NCBI GenBank assembly: GCA_025934735.1
Contig: JAICWP010000004.1
Span: 228,640-292,639 of the forward strand
Length of the DNA stretch: 64,000 bases
Direction of reading: 5' to 3'
Source of the DNA: Terriglobales bacterium
GTDB lineage: Bacteria; Acidobacteriota; Terriglobia; Terriglobales; Acidobacteriaceae
The position numbers and the translations under genes were made by a program. This document shows positions 61,772 to 64,000 of this stretch, one piece after another. Numbering within the stretch: the stretch's first letter is position 1; each line of letters opens with the position of its first letter. The notes under the pieces are model-generated. The model ran no database searches. It saw only the letters and a program-made list of their open reading frames with translations, and was not told where the DNA came from.

Positions 61772-62185
61772 GTGAAATTCCACACCGAATACCTGACCTT
61801 CAACACCAAAAAGCACCGCGAGTACGTGCATCTCACTCCCACTATAGAAGGCATCGTGAAAAAGAGCGGCGTGCGCGAAGGCATGGTTTTGGTCTCGGCC
61901 ATGCACATCACAGCCGCGGTTTATGTGAACGACGACGAGTCCGGCCTCATCCAGGATATTGACGAATGGCTGGAAGGACTGGCGCCCTTTCGCAAGGACT
62001 ACCGCCATCACCAAACCGGCGAAACCAACGGCGATTCGCATCTCAAATCGCTGCTGATCCACCACGAGGTCATCTTGCCCATCACCGCAGGCAAACTGGA
62101 CCTCGGCCCCTGGCAGCGCGTCTTTTACGCCGAATTCGACGGGCAACGCAGCAAACGGGTAATCGTGAAAGTGATGGGGGAGTGA
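61772..62185 (+). CDS. yjbQ: YjbQ family protein (UPF0047)
   Basis: A 137-residue beta-sandwich protein close to the 138 residues of E. coli YjbQ. Conserved marks are [15 protein letters not shown], the His-rich metal site [28 protein letters not shown] and [18 protein letters not shown]. Some members have weak thiamin-phosphate-synthase activity; the physiological role is unclear. GTG 61772 is chosen because GGAG lies two bases before it at a typical family start; a TTG at 61739 is less likely. No link to thiD at 44399. Confidence 0.9.
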   Translation: MKFHTEYLTFNTKKHREYVHLTPTIEGIVKKSGVREGMVLVSAMHITAAVYVNDDESGLIQDIDEWLEGLAPFRKDYRHHQTGETNGDSHLKSLLIHHEVILPITAGKLDLGPWQRVFYAEFDGQRSKRVIVKVMGE

Positions 62186-62229
62186 ACCCTCGACCATTTC
62201 TCCGCGTGCTACATTAGCCACAGAAACTC

Positions 62230-63117
62230 ATGCGTCCCGAGATTTCCCAAGCCGTCGAACTGCTGCGGCAGAACGATCCCGCCGCGCTGGAGCGGGCGCT
62301 CGCGTTGCTGCAGGAGACAGTGTTTTCTTTCAGCATGAAGGTGTGCGGCCAGCGCGAGGACGCCGAGGACACCATGCAGGAGGTGCTGCTGAAATCGGTT
62401 CCCTACCTGCCCCGCTTCGACAGCCCGCAGGCGCTCACCGTTTGGCTCTACAAGGTGGCCAAGAACCGCTGCCTGATGAGCCGGCGCCAGAGCAAATTCG
62501 CTCCCCGGCGGGAACTAGCGCTCGATGAACTGATGCCCGACCGGCATGAATTAGAGAGCCTGATCGGCAGCAATGGCGAAAGCCCAGAAGCTTCGGCCCT
62601 GCGTGGGGAACGCGCGCAATGGTTGCGCGACGCCATTCTTCGCCTCCCGCCCCCTTACCGCCTCATCCTGGTCCTGCACGACATGGAGGAACTCTCGAAC
62701 CAGGAGATTGCCAAAATTACCGACCTGCGCGCCGGCACGGTGCGGGTGCGGCTGCACCGCGCCCGACTCTATTTACGCAACGAACTGGCGCGTCGCGGGG
62801 CCTTCCATGCCGGCAAACGCCGCCGCGGAAAAGCGGCGCCCAAGCCGGAAGAGAAACCTCACCGCTGCCGCGAGCTCTTTGCCGCTCTTTCCGATTACCT
62901 CGACGAAAAAATGGACGACTCCATGTGCGAAAAAATGGAAGCGCACATGGGCGACTGTCGTCCCTGCCAGGCTTTTTTGGCCACCCTGGAACAAACCATC
63001 GCACAATGCCGGCAGACGCCCAGTGCCTGCCCTGACCGCCGCAAGGCGGAAAAAATCCGCCGGGCGCTGCTCTCGAAATTCCGGACCACAATCGCTGCTC
63101 GGAAATCCCGCGCATAG
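62230..63117 (+). CDS. ECF-type sigma factor with C-terminal zinc (anti-sigma-like) domain
   Basis: A 295-residue protein. Region 2 (about 25-90) has CGQREDAEDTMQEVLLKSVPYL and TVWLYKVAKNRCLM; region 4 (about 125-188) has ILRLPPPYRLILVLHDMEELSNQEIAKITDLRAGTVRVRLHRARLYLR. A basic linker leads to a tail of about 85 residues with C213, C233, H239-x3-C243-x2-C246, C260 and C267. The HxxxCxxC is the zinc motif of ZAS anti-sigma factors, here in the same polypeptide. Metal-sensing CorE-type sigma factors have comparable Cys-rich tails. No separate anti-sigma gene is adjacent. Confidence 0.9.
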   Translation: MRPEISQAVELLRQNDPAALERALALLQETVFSFSMKVCGQREDAEDTMQEVLLKSVPYLPRFDSPQALTVWLYKVAKNRCLMSRRQSKFAPRRELALDELMPDRHELESLIGSNGESPEASALRGERAQWLRDAILRLPPPYRLILVLHDMEELSNQEIAKITDLRAGTVRVRLHRARLYLRNELARRGAFHAGKRRRGKAAPKPEEKPHRCRELFAALSDYLDEKMDDSMCEKMEAHMGDCRPCQAFLATLEQTIAQCRQTPSACPDRRKAEKIRRALLSKFRTTIAARKSRA

Positions 63118-63193
63118 CCCGGTCTGCTCTCCCTTTTACAGCGTTGCGCGCGGGCAACTTGCAACCTGCGCCCAGAACCCCCACACTGTTGAA

Positions 63194-63850
63194 GTGAAAG
63201 TGTTTGCCCAGTTCGTGGCGGCGGCTACCGACGTAAGTCATTTCCCTGCACCCGGGCCGCCGGAAATCGCCTTCCTGGGCCGCTCCAACGTAGGCAAATC
63301 CAGTGTCATCAATTCCCTGCTGGGCAATAAGGTGGCGCGCACCAGTTCCACTCCCGGGCGCACCCGCGGCATCAATTTCTACGCCATCCGCTGGCCCGGC
63401 CGGCCGCGTCCCGATCTCTTCTTCACCGACCTGCCGGGTTATGGATACGCCAAAGTGGCGCGCGAGCTCTCTGCCGGCTGGCACAAATTCATTGAACCTT
63501 ACCTAAAACAACGCCCTAATCTGGCGCTCTGCATTTCGCTGGTGGATCCCAATATCCCGCCTCAACCCGGCGATCAGCAATTGTGCGAATTTCTGCGCGG
63601 TATTGGCCGGCCACACGTGGTGGTGGCCACAAAGGCCGACCGCGTTTCCAGCAATCAGCTGCAGCCATCGCTGCAACGGCTCAAAGAGGCGCTGGGCACG
63701 GAGTCGATCTTGACCTATTCGGCGCGGACCGGCCAGGGCCGGGACGCACTGTGGAAACAGATTCGGAAATGCACCGGAGCGCAGGAACCTGATCCCGAAA
63801 CGACTGCCCCCCCTGCTGATCCCTATGGGGACGCATCGCGCCCTTCGTAA
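63194..63850 (+). CDS. engB: Ribosome biogenesis GTPase EngB (YihA/YsxC)
   Basis: A 218-residue GTPase needed for late 50S assembly in other bacteria. G1 FLGRSNVGKSSVIN, G2 TSSTPGRTRGINFY, G3 FTDLPGYGYAKV, G4 ATKADRVS and G5 SARTGQGRDALW are in order. The start is GTG 63194, since the open frame further upstream is antisense-like read-through of the sigma gene; GTG 63200 is an alternative. It ends with a Pro-rich tail beyond the G domain. Confidence 0.93.
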   Translation: MKVFAQFVAAATDVSHFPAPGPPEIAFLGRSNVGKSSVINSLLGNKVARTSSTPGRTRGINFYAIRWPGRPRPDLFFTDLPGYGYAKVARELSAGWHKFIEPYLKQRPNLALCISLVDPNIPPQPGDQQLCEFLRGIGRPHVVVATKADRVSSNQLQPSLQRLKEALGTESILTYSARTGQGRDALWKQIRKCTGAQEPDPETTAPPADPYGDASRPS

Positions 63851-63888
63851 TCTGCTCCCCTCCTTCCCACGTCCCCAAAATTGGCCTA

Positions 63889-64000
63889 ATGCAGGTGCGC
63901 TGCCCGATTCACATGGACCCGTCTGCTGAACAGCGTTTGGACGTCGAAGGTCTTCCCGTCAAGATCTGGGGAATAGACGCCGACCGTCGTCCCTTTATTC
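63889..64000 (+). CDS. Partial gene, possibly PilZ-domain protein
   Basis: An ATG at 63889 opens a frame that runs off the window: MQVRCPIHMDPSAEQRLDVE then GLPVKIWGIDADRRPFI. The PVKIWGIDADRRPF phrase resembles the start of acidobacterial PilZ domains, but only 37 residues are visible and no ribosome site is seen. Provisional. Confidence 0.4.
   Translation, partial: MQVRCPIHMDPSAEQRLDVEGLPVKIWGIDADRRPFI

Overview
The window looks like chromosomal DNA of an acidobacterium, probably class Terriglobia. GC content is high. There are two long permeases of the 'acidobacterial duplicated orphan permease' type with no ATPase beside them, an Oar-like TonB-dependent receptor with an N-terminal carboxypeptidase-regulatory domain, and many exported TPR and phosphoesterase proteins. 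About 55 protein genes are supported. I saw no rRNA, tRNA, CRISPR array or insertion sequence.

Layout. 1-3760: gap-pgk glycolytic operon (pgk runs off the left edge), a P-loop kinase and a cysteine hydrolase. 4179-10237: tonB with its terminator, then a three-gene formate dehydrogenase operon. The catalytic subunit is read through an in-frame UGA as selenocysteine, directed by a textbook bacterial SECIS hairpin. 10241-19647 (minus strand): MFS permease, SIS protein, ROK kinase, two tandem exported PIG-L deacetylases and the Oar-like receptor, together resembling an amino-sugar or glycoconjugate uptake and processing locus. 20097-31228: TonB-like exported domain, orphan permease, cytochrome P450, degenerate receiver, two acid-phosphatase/phospholipase-C-like enzymes and small unknown genes. 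31304-41508: aroA, TPR proteins, an alpha/beta hydrolase with an ABC-2 exporter pair, a PD-(D/E)XK-like protein overlapping a YfcE-like phosphoesterase, and exported repeat proteins. 41717-51526: second orphan permease, thiD, rlpA-pyrF, MFS, a tiny zinc-ribbon protein, a glutaryl-CoA-dehydrogenase-like enzyme and glpX. 51623-64000: glycosylasparaginase, the baeRF/HPF-sigma pair, uppP, ftsK, membrane proteins, yjbQ, a sigma factor with a zinc tail, engB and a partial PilZ-like gene.

The strongest candidate for an undescribed system is the minus-strand pair at 53000-55238. The first gene fuses an HPF/RaiA-like ribosome-hibernation domain to a sigma-70-like region 2 plus region 4. The second encodes a bacterial homologue of archaeal/eukaryotic release factor eRF1 with a zinc ribbon. 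Together they suggest a link between ribosome state and transcription, but this is inference. A second sigma factor (62230-63117) carries an anti-sigma-like zinc motif in its own tail.

Non-coding structure includes short perfect hairpins with TTTA or TGAA loops, a structured leader before rlpA, and a family of 'GACTCCTGACTA'-like sequences that sit at the 3' ends of three minus-strand genes.
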